Below, piece after piece: positions 56,488 through 64,000 of a DNA stretch of 64,000 bases; within the stretch, counting starts at the first letter, position 1; every line of letters begins with the position of its first letter. The stretch is taken from positions 3,576,501 through 3,640,500 of the forward strand of contig NZ_CP073586.1 of NCBI RefSeq assembly GCF_022267555.1, written 5' to 3'. The notes beneath the pieces were generated by a model, which was not told where the DNA came from, did not search any database, and was given only the letters and a program-made list of their open reading frames with translations. The translations under genes and the position numbers were made by a program. Origin of the DNA: Proteiniphilum propionicum (GTDB taxonomy: Bacteria > Bacteroidota > Bacteroidia > Bacteroidales > Dysgonomonadaceae).

Positions 56488-56517
56488 TTGTAAAATTCTA
56501 AAAAACACTTATATTTG
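56488..56517 (+). promoter_or_regulatory. promoter of the ATPase gene at 56.5 kb
   Basis: TTG (56488-56490), 19 bp, TATATTTG (56510-56517), a full match to the Bacteroidota consensus. Start near 56524, 15 nt before ATG 56539. Confidence 0.65.
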
Positions 56518-56538
56518 TATCTATTTAATAATGATTGT

Positions 56539-57831
56539 ATGAACTACCTATATCGAATAGCGGACAAAATACTACTTGAGCGGCTTGAAGCTTTTGGAGC
56601 TGTTCTCATTGAAGGTCCAAAATGGTGTGGAAAAACAACAACAGCAGAACAAGTGGCAAAAAGTGTCATCAAACTGCAAGATACGGATATGCGGGAAGAA
56701 TATCTTGCAACGGCTGCATCTAAACCCTCGTTACTACTGCAAGGGGAAACACCGCGATTGCTTGATGAATGGCAAGATGCACCTGTCTTGTGGGATGCCG
56801 TTCGCACAATGGTTGACAAGAGAAACTTGCCCGGACAATTTATTTTGACCGGTTCCAATGCCATTGACCGAAATTCCATCCATCATTCCGGTACAGGCAG
56901 GATATCAAGGATGCAGATGTTTCCGATGAGTTTATGGGAATCCGGAGAGTCAAACGGTAAAGTTTCGCTTCAAGAGTTATTTGATGATCCCGAACTAGAT
57001 ATTGATGGAGTTAGTTCTGATATGCAGATTGAAGATCTTATTTATGTAGCGTGTCGTGGTGGATGGCCTGCGACAGTAAATATAAAAACAAATAAAGCTA
57101 AGCTCCTCGTCGCAAGAAACTATGTCGACACAATCTGTAAAGAAGATATATCAAGAATAGACGGCGTGAAACGTGATGAACGCGCTGCAAAAATACTGCT
57201 TCGAAGCTACTCGAGAAACATCTCAACCCTTGCCAAAAACACTTCTATACTTGCCGACATTGCATCTTCCGGGGAGATTTCTATGACCAAACCTACTTTC
57301 GATAATTATGTGAATGCTTTGCAAAAGCTGTTTGTTATTAGCAATATCGATGCGTGGTCGCCGGCTATTCGAAGTAAAACAGCCATCAGGAGCAGTTCGA
57401 AGAGAGCCTTTATTGATCCTTCTATTGCTGTTGCTTCTTTGGGGCTTACTCCGGAGGCATTGTATACTCAGTTAAAAACTTTCGGATTCATTTTTGAACA
57501 GCTTTGTATTAGGGATTTGAAAGCATATACACTTGATTTTAACAGCCATATATCTTATTACCGTGATCGCTACGGATTAGAAGCAGACCTTGTACTACAT
57601 CTTTCGGACGGAAGATATGCTTTAATAGAGTGCAAATTAGGCAGTAGAGAAATTGAAGAAGGCGCACAACATCTACTTCAATTAAAGCACCTTATCCGAG
57701 AATATAATGAGAATGAAAAACAAGTTCCGCTGCGTGAACCCGATTTGCTGATTATATTAACCGGTGGTAAAATGGCATATAGTCGCCCTGATGGTGTAAA
57801 AATTATTCCAATTGCAGTTCTTAAACCGTAA
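56539..57831 (+). CDS. AAA family ATPase with DUF4143 domain
   Basis: This 430-residue protein has Walker A EGPKWCGKTTTAEQ (about 25-38), Walker B-type RLLDEWQDAPVLW, sensor FILTGSNAIDRN, and a C-terminal DUF4143 domain with a PD-(D/E)XK-like segment (GLEADLVLHLSDGRYALIEC) typical of this family. Such genes are abundant and multicopy in gut Bacteroidota and archaea; a defence or DNA-related role has been suggested but not settled. It has its own promoter. It belongs to a different subgroup from the copies at 55 and 60 kb. Confidence 0.85.
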   Translation: MNYLYRIADKILLERLEAFGAVLIEGPKWCGKTTTAEQVAKSVIKLQDTDMREEYLATAASKPSLLLQGETPRLLDEWQDAPVLWDAVRTMVDKRNLPGQFILTGSNAIDRNSIHHSGTGRISRMQMFPMSLWESGESNGKVSLQELFDDPELDIDGVSSDMQIEDLIYVACRGGWPATVNIKTNKAKLLVARNYVDTICKEDISRIDGVKRDERAAKILLRSYSRNISTLAKNTSILADIASSGEISMTKPTFDNYVNALQKLFVISNIDAWSPAIRSKTAIRSSSKRAFIDPSIAVASLGLTPEALYTQLKTFGFIFEQLCIRDLKAYTLDFNSHISYYRDRYGLEADLVLHLSDGRYALIECKLGSREIEEGAQHLLQLKHLIREYNENEKQVPLREPDLLIILTGGKMAYSRPDGVKIIPIAVLKP

Positions 57832-57852
57832 AGATGAAAATTGTTATAAAAA

Positions 57853-58233
57853 TCATATTTTTATTCTTACTGTCGATGACTTGTCTACCATACTAGGCGT
57901 GGCTTTAATTGTAGAAACCTCCTGTCTCACTTCGCTGTTATCCTCCTTTTTCAGTGATAAAGCAATATTTCGATCTAATTCGATAATCTGCCGTTTCAAT
58001 TCTTTGAGTTCGTCCTCTTTTCTCCACGAAGTAGCGGCTACGGATTTAAACACTGGTATTTTTGCTCGAATTTTCTCCAACTCTCTGGCATGACTTTCGG
58101 TAATCTTGGGAATTTTCTCCAAGGCATTGATGAAGTTCATCCAGACCAATTTCGGATCGTTAGCCAAATGCCCGTTGTTGTAGGTGTAGTGTATCCAGTC
58201 GGCTATGAGCGTGTTGTAAGAATGGGTGAAATT
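57853..58233 (-). pseudogene. C-terminal fragment of a conjugative-transposon methylase/helicase
   Basis: The minus frame reads NFTHSYNTLIADWIHYTYNN, then LVWMNFINALEKIPKITESH and WRKEDELKELKRQIIELDRN. This resembles the end of the very large N6-methylase/helicase proteins carried by Bacteroides conjugative elements. The frame has no proper start (TTG only, or open into IS debris) and ends in a normal stop at 57853. It marks a former conjugative element here. The family call is from memory of such proteins, so moderate. Confidence 0.5.
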
Positions 58234-58364
58234 AGAACATGACCTCCCGGCCGGTTACCATCGTTATTCCCAGATCGAACCGATGCATTGGGATACCCTT
58301 CCGCCATGGTGGAAAGGCAATATCATATTAGGTAGTAAATAAGGGGATATTGTGGTGGAGCTTT

Positions 58365-58508
58365 TTACTGAAGGTTGTTCTTTTTCCAATTGTGTGGGAG
58401 CAGTTCATCCAGTTTATTTGCGTGATGATCAGGTATTCTGTTGGGGACATCGGTCATCCATTGCTGGAATTCACTCCGGCTCCGCTGCAACAGGTAGTTC
58501 TTCCTGCC
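58365..58508 (-). pseudogene. IS66-family transposase 3' remnant
   Basis: The minus frame GRKNYLLQRSRSEFQQWMTD, VPNRIPDHHANKLDELLPHN and WKKNNLQ-stop is the C-terminus of an IS66 TnpC transposase, with a deletion inside (the usual segment between GRKNYLL and the Trp-Met is missing). The preceding 58235-58342 plus-strand frame (YHRYSQIEPMHWDTLPPWW) is another orphan fragment that I cannot name. Confidence 0.7.
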
Positions 58509-58560
58509 TTATGTTGTGCAGCACATAACCTGCCCCGGGCAAGCTTCCGGATTTTATTTT

Positions 58561-58751
58561 CGATGAAGTTATCAAAACTTTTGGATAACTTCATCGAAAG
58601 GTTCTGGAGGAACATCAAATACGAGAAAATTTATCTCGAACCATCTGATAATGGTTTGGAATTATATCACAAGATAAGGGATTACATAAAATTTTACAAC
58701 ATGGAAAGGTCCCATCAGGGATTAGGATATAAAAGGCCGATAGAAATGTAA
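58561..58751 (+). pseudogene. IS3-family transposase 3' remnant with 13-bp inverted repeat at its break
   Basis: LDNFIERFWRNIKYEKIYLE, then ELYHKIRDYIKFYNMERSHQ and GLGYKRPIEM-stop is the end of an IS3 orfB (DDE integrase core with the third catalytic Glu in FIERFW). The 5' end is lost. A perfect inverted repeat CGATGAAGTTATC (58561-58573) with GATAACTTCATCG (58584-58596), 10-nt spacer, lies exactly at the break. Confidence 0.8.
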
Positions 58752-58764
58752 CGGATGGCCGCGT

Positions 58765-58804
58765 AGTTTCTTCGGATCGTCCAGCCGGGCGATCCGAAGA
58801 AACT
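58765..58804. terminator. perfect 15-bp inverted repeat between IS3 remnant and integrase
   Basis: AGTTTCTTCGGATCG (58765-58779) and CGATCCGAAGAAACT (58790-58804) form a very stable hairpin with a 10-nt loop. It may be the terminator behind the IS3 transposase, or part of the integration site of the element that begins with the integrase gene 64 nt further on. Confidence 0.6.
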
Positions 58805-58867
58805 AACTTAAATTAGAAATAAATTGTCTAAGAGAGGGGAGAAGTTAATTCTTAGGGATAAATAGCT

Positions 58868-60157
58868 ATGAATATTAAGAGAAATGTAATTTTTGCATTA
58901 GAGAGTAGAAAGAAGGACGGAAAGCCTATTGTTGAAAATGTGCCAATTCGTATGCGTGTTGTTTACAATAATCAGCGGGTAGAGTTTACCACCGGTTACC
59001 GGATTGATGTGTCAAAATGGGATGCTGAAAAGCAACGAGTAAAAAATGGCTGTACAAACAAGTTGAAACAAACATCAGCTGAAATTAACGGTGATTTGTC
59101 TAATTACTTCACGGAAATTCAAAATATTTTCAAAGAGTTTGAAGTGAAAGACGAAATGCCAACAACAGTTCAACTTCGTGAAGCTTTTAATCTTGCAATC
59201 AAAAAAGTTGAACCGGAAGAAAATACTGTTCAAGAAAAACCGCCCCTTGATTTTTGGAAGGTATTCAATGAATTTGTATCGGAAAACAGCAAGCGAAATA
59301 ATTGGGCAAAAGGGACTTTGCAAAAATTCAATGCCTTAAAAAAACACATTGAAAGGTGGAAATCTGAACCCACGATGGACGATTTTTCCGAAAAAGGACT
59401 TTCCGATTTCGCCGACACATTGCACAAGCAAGACTTGAAAAATTCTACAATTGACAAACAAATAGGATTGTTGAAGTGGGTGCTTCGCTGGTCTGCATCT
59501 AAGAATTTGACATCGGATAACGCTTTTATGAACTTCAAACCCAAATTAAAAACCGCACGAAAAACAGTCGTATTTTTGGATGCTCAAGAGTTAAAACAAC
59601 TAACAGATTTTGAGATACCTGAAGATAAAAAATACTTAGAAAAGGTTCGTGATATTTTTCTATTTTGTTGCTACACGAGTTTGCGTTATTCAGATGTTTG
59701 CAATTTATGTCATTCAAACATAAGAGACTCTTACATAGAAATAGTTACGGTAAAAACCAATGACAGAATTGTCATTGAATTTAATGATAAGAGTAAAGCC
59801 ATATACGAAAAATACAAAGATTTTCACTTTGAGGGTGGAAAAGTATTTCCTGTAATATCCAACCAAAAAATGAACGATTATTTGAAAAATTTGGCAGAAC
59901 TGGCAGGGCTTAATAATCCGGTACATCAAACGTATTACAAAGGAAATGAGCGTATTGAAACCATTCTGCCTAAATATGCCGTACTAAGTACCCATGACGC
60001 GCGTCGCACTTTTATCTGTAATGCCCTTTCACTTGGCATTCCGGCAAATGTGGTTATGAAATGGACGGGACACAGCGATTATAAGGCAATGAAGCCCTAC
60101 ATCGACATTGCCGACGATATTAAAGCGAGTGCCATGAGTAAGTTTAATCAGTTATAA
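58868..60157 (+). CDS. tyrosine site-specific integrase
   Basis: This 429-residue recombinase has the Bacteroidota arm-binding domain (1-100; ESRKKDGKPIVENVPIRMRV), a SAM-like core-binding domain (about 125-225) and the catalytic domain with Arg in TSLRYSDVCNL, His-x-x-Arg in STHDARRTFICNAL, the second His in KWTGHSDYKAMKPY and the nucleophile Tyr in KPYIDIAD. All catalytic residues are present, so it may be active. It would integrate and excise the element that runs rightward from here. The gap before it holds no promoter I can identify. Confidence 0.92.
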   Translation: MNIKRNVIFALESRKKDGKPIVENVPIRMRVVYNNQRVEFTTGYRIDVSKWDAEKQRVKNGCTNKLKQTSAEINGDLSNYFTEIQNIFKEFEVKDEMPTTVQLREAFNLAIKKVEPEENTVQEKPPLDFWKVFNEFVSENSKRNNWAKGTLQKFNALKKHIERWKSEPTMDDFSEKGLSDFADTLHKQDLKNSTIDKQIGLLKWVLRWSASKNLTSDNAFMNFKPKLKTARKTVVFLDAQELKQLTDFEIPEDKKYLEKVRDIFLFCCYTSLRYSDVCNLCHSNIRDSYIEIVTVKTNDRIVIEFNDKSKAIYEKYKDFHFEGGKVFPVISNQKMNDYLKNLAELAGLNNPVHQTYYKGNERIETILPKYAVLSTHDARRTFICNALSLGIPANVVMKWTGHSDYKAMKPYIDIADDIKASAMSKFNQL

Positions 60158-60252
60158 GGACGGATTAAGAGTTTTTCTGTGCATTTAATTGTGATTACAT
60201 AAATTCTCATCTTTACATCTATACATGGAAAACGCCACAAAATATAAAAACA

Positions 60253-60285
60253 TTGCATGTATACCTGTAATATTTGTTATATTTG
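60253..60285 (+). promoter_or_regulatory. promoter of the ATPase gene at 60.3 kb
   Basis: TTG (60253-60255), 22 bp, TATATTTG (60278-60285). Start near 60292, 23 nt before ATG 60315. Confidence 0.55.
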
Positions 60286-60314
60286 CAGAGAATTAAATTT
60301 ATAAAGCAATTAAT

Positions 60315-61544
60315 ATGTCGAAATTTCCAACCGTACTCCACCGCAGAGATACTTATATTGAACGCATAGAGCCTTTTATGCAGACGCCCATCGTAAAAGT
60401 AATGATTGGGCATCGAAGGGTAGGCAAGAGTTATATTCTTTATCAACTTATTGAGGAGATAAGGAAAAAAGAGCAAGATGCTAACATCATTTATATCAAC
60501 AAGGAAGATATTGCCTATGTGGATATTGTGTCTTCAAAAGACCTGCATGACTATATTGCTCAACGATTAATACGTGGAAAGAAGAATTACATTTTTATTG
60601 ATGAAATTCAAGAAATAGAAGATTTTAAAGTTGCCGTACGCTCCTTGGCATTGGACGAGAGTAATGATATCTACATTACCGGAAGCAACTCAGAGATGTT
60701 TTCGAGCGATTTGGCAAACGAACTTGGCGGTAGGTATGTTGAATTTAAGATATACAGCCTTTCCTATGCAGAGTTTCTGGACTTTCACAAACTGAATAAT
60801 GATGATGAGTCGCTGGAAAAATATATCCGTTTCGGTGGATTGCCATACCTAATTCACTTGCCAATGCGTGAAGAGGTGGTAATGGAATATATTCGTTCGG
60901 TTTATTCAACCATTGTTCTTCGTGATGTTGTTGCTCGCAATAATATCCGCAATACAGCCTTTTTGGAACAATTAATCCGTTTCTTGGCAGATAATATCGG
61001 AAGTCTTTTTTCTTCGAAAAGTATCAGTGACTTTTTGAAAAGTCAAAATATACGAATGTCGCCAACGTTGGTATCCGAATATGCAGACTCTCTGGTTTCG
61101 GCATTTGTGGTTCATCGCTTAGGACGTTATGATATTGTTGGGAAACGTTTATTTGAACGTGGCGAAAAGTACTTTTTCGAAAATATGGGAATCCGCAATG
61201 TGGTGGCGGGCTATAAACCGCAAGACAGAGCAAAACGATTGGAAAATATTGTCTGCAATCATTTGTTGTATTGTGGCTATGAGGTAACTGTAGGAACACT
61301 TTCGACCGAGGAAATCGATTTTGTTTGTACACGGGCCGGCGAAACATTATATGTACAGGTCGCGGTAGAATTGTCTAAACCCGAAACTATCGCCAGAGAG
61401 TTTGGCAATTTGTTGAAGATAAAAGACAATTATCCCAAAATAGTAGTATCCGGCGAACGTTCATTCGAAAATACTTATGAGGGAATAGAACACATTTACA
61501 TTCGAGATTTTTTGACTTCTTCCGTTACTCCTAAAATTGTGTAA
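60315..61544 (+). CDS. AAA family ATPase with DUF4143 domain, element-borne
   Basis: This 409-residue protein has Walker A IGHRRVGKSYILYQ (about 31-44), Walker B NYIFIDEIQEIEDF (about 95-108), sensor ITGSNSEMFSSDLANELGGR, and the C-terminal DUF4143 with IDFVCTRAGETLYVQVA, a PD-(D/E)XK-like strand. It is the intact relative of the remnants at 50.0 and 55.0 kb. Behind its stop codon a second, older family tail is still present (61545-61654), so its 3' end looks recombinant. Confidence 0.87.
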   Translation: MSKFPTVLHRRDTYIERIEPFMQTPIVKVMIGHRRVGKSYILYQLIEEIRKKEQDANIIYINKEDIAYVDIVSSKDLHDYIAQRLIRGKKNYIFIDEIQEIEDFKVAVRSLALDESNDIYITGSNSEMFSSDLANELGGRYVEFKIYSLSYAEFLDFHKLNNDDESLEKYIRFGGLPYLIHLPMREEVVMEYIRSVYSTIVLRDVVARNNIRNTAFLEQLIRFLADNIGSLFSSKSISDFLKSQNIRMSPTLVSEYADSLVSAFVVHRLGRYDIVGKRLFERGEKYFFENMGIRNVVAGYKPQDRAKRLENIVCNHLLYCGYEVTVGTLSTEEIDFVCTRAGETLYVQVAVELSKPETIAREFGNLLKIKDNYPKIVVSGERSFENTYEGIEHIYIRDFLTSSVTPKIV

Positions 61545-61654
61545 ACAAAGAAATCATTACTCGACAACCTGGTATAGGCGATTATAAAATATCCACCAAT
61601 AAGGGAATTGAACATATTTCTGCGTGGAATTTGGATGATTTTTTAAATGAATAA
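61545..61654 (+). pseudogene. orphan ATPase tail behind the intact gene
   Basis: After the TAA/TGT boundary at 61544 the sequence reads PGIGDYKISTNKGIEHISAW and NLDDFLNE-stop, matching the natural end of the copy at 55.8 kb (DDYKIPTNEGIEHIPAWNLD). The intact gene thus seems to have replaced an older paralog, leaving its last codons. The same two-tail arrangement is in the remnant at 50.0 kb. Confidence 0.8.
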
Positions 61655-61929
61655 TTTTGATAAAACAGTAAATGATTATTTTAATTTGCGCAAGAGGTTC
61701 TTGCGTAAATTAAAAATTACTCTAACACCAATAAAACAATGCCCAACATCGCCATCATCCTCCCCCGATACACCCAACTCAACACGATAATTGACTAAGT
61801 TTCGAACAGCCGTTCGATTGAGTTTGTTCAACAGCAATTTGTTGTAGATTTCTACACTCAATTCAGTAATATACAATCATTTGAGACGATGATGGTTTAT
61901 TTGACGATGCAAGCCGAATTGGAACGTTT
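61580..61929 (+). repeat. ~350-bp repeat, copy B
   Basis: Homologous to 55758-56109, covering the orphan ATPase tail, the spacer and the first 64 codons of the coiled-coil gene. Two copies lie about 5.8 kb apart in direct orientation, so recombination between them could delete the integrase and the 56.5-kb ATPase gene. Confidence 0.8.
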
Positions 61930-62722
61930 CAAGACCTTAACAGAAAGCCTTTCGACAGAAATTCAGAACAATATCCGGTTGATTTTAACGAACAAAAGCG
62001 TACTTGAAAATCTTGCTATTGAAAAGGCTTGCGATAAATTTGCCAATCAATACGACACACAAATCAACGACCAATTGCACAACACTCAAAAGTATTGGAA
62101 AGAATTAAGTGAAGTCAACAATTCGTTGGATGCAATTGGTTTCCGCCAACATACCGAACAAGAAGAAAAACGCCTTTGGGAAAAGCAAGAAGCATTAGCC
62201 GAAAAATACAATTCAGAAAAAGCGATATTGAATGACTTGTATGAAAAACAAAAAGTTGCACGAAAAACGGCAGAAAAATATCAAGAAAATTACTTCTCGA
62301 AAATTTTATCGTTGAGCCATAAATTGGACGAAATAACTCAAAAATACATTCCCAAAACAACACAAAATCTGCCCGAAGGAACGTTTTTTGATATGGCAAC
62401 ATCATCAAACATTCATAGTATTTGTAACAACACCATTTTTAAAAATATTTCTGAAACAGACTTTTACACAGCAATTAACCTACTTGCATCCGTCAAAATT
62501 ATACAATTGAAACAAGGCGAAAAAACACACGCCTGCTTTCTCATTTACAAAATGTACAAAAGTATCAAATCCGACAAAAATGCAGAATGGGGGAAATCAA
62601 TGCTTCAACAATTGGATATTGATGAGAACTTCTACAAATCAAAATACAAAGAACCCATTTCCGAAGTTCCGAGCCGGAAATCAGCGCAATTTGCAAGCGA
62701 GATAAACGAAATTTTCGACTAA
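61739..62722 (+). pseudogene. coiled-coil protein of the element, interrupted by TAA at codon 20
   Basis: The full frame begins MPNIAIILPRYTQLNTIID and meets TAA at 61796-61798, then continues VSNSRSIEFVQQQFVVDFYT for 300 more codons to 62722. The copy at 55919 has Ala-Glu where this one has Asp-stop. The part from ATG 61889 (277 residues; coiled coil about 10-160, then a small folded domain with HSICNNTIFKNISETDFYTA) could still be made. The function is unknown; similar proteins sit near integrases in Bacteroidota elements. Confidence 0.7.
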
Positions 62723-62803
62723 ACGGCTTCATAAACCAAACTACCACTTCTACCACCTAAAATAAATTTATATACGATTGATTTTCAATTGGATATTTTT
62801 ATT

Positions 62804-62850
62804 TCTACCACCTTCTTACCACTTTCTTACCACTTTCTTACCACTTTCTT
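62804..62850. repeat. iteron-like 11-bp tandem repeats
   Basis: TCTTACCACTT occurs three times head to tail (62814-62824, 62825-62835, 62836-62846), preceded by a degenerate TCTACCACCT (62804-62813) and by looser CTACCACTTCTACCACCTA at about 62740-62758. The 11-bp period places each copy on one face of the helix. It lies about 85 bp ahead of the DUF3853 gene and 400 bp ahead of the RepA-like gene, which suits an initiation or control site. Confidence 0.7.
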
Positions 62851-62934
62851 TCGCCCCTACCTTTGCATCGTTCGAACACCAACCGCCGAAGTAAAAGGCT
62901 TTTGTAAAATTTGAACAATGAAAGGAAAAAAATA

Positions 62935-63249
62935 ATGGATTTAAATGAACTCAAACAAAAACCGTTGTGGCAAATGACAGGCGAAGAATTTTTGTATCTG
63001 CAAAAAAACAACAGCGGAAAAACCAACAATCAAACAACATCGACACTTGCTCACGACGGAAGCGAAAAACGCTACGTGTATGGTATTGCGGGTATTGCCA
63101 AGCTCTTTGGATGCAGTATGCCCACGGCGCACCGCATCAAGAAAAGCGGAAAAATTGACCGAGCCATCACGCAAATCGGACGAAAAATTATCGTGGATGC
63201 AGAGCTCGCGCTCGAATTAGCCGGACGAAAAACAGGCGGGAGGAAGTAG
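62935..63249 (+). CDS. DUF3853 family DNA-binding protein
   Basis: This 104-residue protein begins MDLNELKQKPLWQMTGEEFL, typical of DUF3853, and has a helix-turn-helix of excisionase type in GIAGIAKLFGCSMPTAHRIK followed by GKIDRAITQIGRKIIVDAE. DUF3853 genes occur just ahead of RepA-like genes in Bacteroidota mobilisable elements and probably act as control or excision factors. The frame opens eight codons earlier; ATG 62935 fits the family. It ends 2 nt before the next gene. Confidence 0.82.
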   Translation: MDLNELKQKPLWQMTGEEFLYLQKNNSGKTNNQTTSTLAHDGSEKRYVYGIAGIAKLFGCSMPTAHRIKKSGKIDRAITQIGRKIIVDAELALELAGRKTGGRK

Positions 63250-63251
63250 CG

Positions 63252-64000
63252 ATGGAAATACGAAACAACAAAATCGACCTGGACGCACTGTGGCAAAAGT
63301 CGCTCGTTCGTGTAACCGACGAGTTCAAGCTTCCGCCTATCATCCTGCAAGTGGACGACGCCATTGTCGGCACGCTGGGCAATTTCAGCGCATCCACAGG
63401 AAAAGCCAAAGCAAAGAAAACCTTTAATGTCTCAGCAATCGTTGCATCTGCACTTATCAACGGACAAGTTCTCGAATACCGTGCGTCATTACCGGAAGGG
63501 AAGCGAAAAATACTCTATTTCGATACCGAACAAAGTTCGTTTCATTGCAAAAAAGTGTTGCAACGCATCCTCAAACTTGCCGGACTTCCGCTCGACCGAC
63601 AGCCCGAAAATCTGATATTCAGCCACCTTCGGAAAATTGCCAATCCTGCCTTTCGGTGCGAAATAATCCGAAAAGCTATTTACAGCATAGAAGGAGTAAG
63701 ATTGGTAATCATTGACGGCATCCGAGATTTAATGTTAGACATCAACAACGCCACGCAAGCCACCACGCTCATCGGCGACTTGATGCAGTGGACAAGCGAA
63801 CGGGAAATCCATATCCAAACCGTGTTGCACCTGAACAAAGGCGACGACAATAGTCGCGGACATATTGGCACGGAACTCAACAACAAAGCCTAAACCGTTC
63901 TACAAGTAACCAAAGACCCCACGGACGAAGACCGAAGCATTGTTTCAGCATCCTTTATCCGTTCTAAACCCTTTGAGAAATTTGCTTTCCGCATTTCCGA
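63252..64000 (+). pseudogene. RepA-like AAA ATPase of a mobilisable element, interrupted by TAA and cut by window edge
   Basis: The product resembles the RecA-like/RepA hexameric ATPases of Bacteroidota mobilisable elements: Walker A-like FSASTGKAKAKKTFNVSAI (about 38-56), Walker B LVIIDGIRDLM, and HLNKGDDNSRGHIGTELNNK. A TAA at 63891-63893 follows LNNKA where relatives have GAA (Glu). The same frame then goes on TVLQVTKDPTDEDRSIVSAS and FIRSKPFEKFAFRIS to the end of the window. One base change would restore the gene, so it is a recent nonsense mutation or a sequence error. Start is ATG 63252, 2 nt after DUF3853. Confidence 0.75.

Noticed and set aside
58350-58751. Continuous 133-codon plus-strand frame as one protein
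   Set aside because: Only its last 60 codons are IS3 transposase; the first half is the antisense of an IS66 remnant. The open frame is a product of the fusion.
61796-63893. Reassigned TAA codon as an explanation for in-frame stops in the element
   Set aside because: Core genes in this window, such as many ribosomal genes, end in TAA at their normal family ends, so TAA is a true stop in this organism.
1-64000. tRNA genes, rRNA genes or CRISPR arrays
   Set aside because: No tRNA cloverleaf, rRNA segment or regularly spaced repeat-spacer pattern was found. The 11-bp repeats at 62.8 kb are tandem without spacers. A covariance search would be needed to exclude small RNAs.

Overview
This window looks like a Bacteroidales chromosome, possibly a fermentative member of the Dysgonomonadaceae/Porphyromonadaceae side, although the family call is only an inference. 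The evidence is the Bacteroidota gene order of the ribosomal operon (rpsL-rpsG-fusA-rpsJ with no tuf, then map between secY and infA), many promoters of the Bacteroidota form TTG-N19..22-TAnnTTTG, and Bacteroidota-only families (NigD-like lipoprotein, Dma-type anti-sigma factor, DUF3853, DUF4252).

Layout. 1-5.1 kb: start of nqrA, a coiled-coil/zinc-ribbon protein and a Nif3 family protein (minus strand), a secreted PNGase F-like glycoamidase (plus) and a type II NADH dehydrogenase (minus). 5.4-24.0 kb: one very long minus-strand ribosomal operon from rpsL to rplQ with fusA, secY, map, infA and rpoA. 24.4-26.0 kb: ECF sigma factor, membrane anti-sigma candidate and DUF4252 protein. 26-36 kb: membrane protein with a degenerate Nudix domain, dipeptidyl peptidase IV, OPT oligopeptide transporter, GH92 alpha-mannosidase and aspartase. 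Together with PNGase F these suggest a cell that removes N-glycans from glycoproteins, trims their mannose, cuts the peptides, imports them and deaminates aspartate. 36.3-38.1 kb: pabC, pabB and a tiny secreted protein. 38.1-38.75 kb: repeat-rich non-coding DNA.

38.7-43.9 kb: a five-gene transport cassette (outer-membrane barrel, ABC ATPase, two FtsX-type permeases, LolA-like periplasmic protein). 44.1-47.3 kb: a three-gene operon with a thioredoxin-like [2Fe-2S] protein, a PAS-containing [FeFe] hydrogenase-like protein lacking the proton-transfer cysteine, and a SpoIIE/PP2C-type phosphatase. It reads as a hydrogen- or redox-sensing switch rather than a metabolic hydrogenase. 47.8-50.0 kb: HerA-like ATPase and a YcxB-like membrane protein. 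50.5-54.1 kb: a Das/Dma locus (ECF sigma factor plus an anti-sigma factor predicted to span both membranes) with a bacterial Ig-like-repeat lipoprotein and a NigD-like lipoprotein. This type of locus is known to control outer-membrane vesicle formation in Bacteroides.

54.6-64 kb is accessory DNA: debris of IS200, IS66 and IS3 elements and of a conjugative-transposon protein, four whole or partial copies of AAA/DUF4143 ATPases with duplicated tails, and the left part of an integrative element (tyrosine integrase, ATPase, coiled-coil gene, 11-bp iteron-like repeats, DUF3853 protein, RepA-like ATPase). Several of these genes carry single in-frame TAA codons, two of them where the homologous or family sequence has a glutamate codon, so the element looks degraded. 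The best candidates for a little-described system are the Dma locus with its perfect inverted repeat over the sigma-factor promoter, the sensory hydrogenase operon, and the LolCDE-like cassette with its own outer-membrane barrel.
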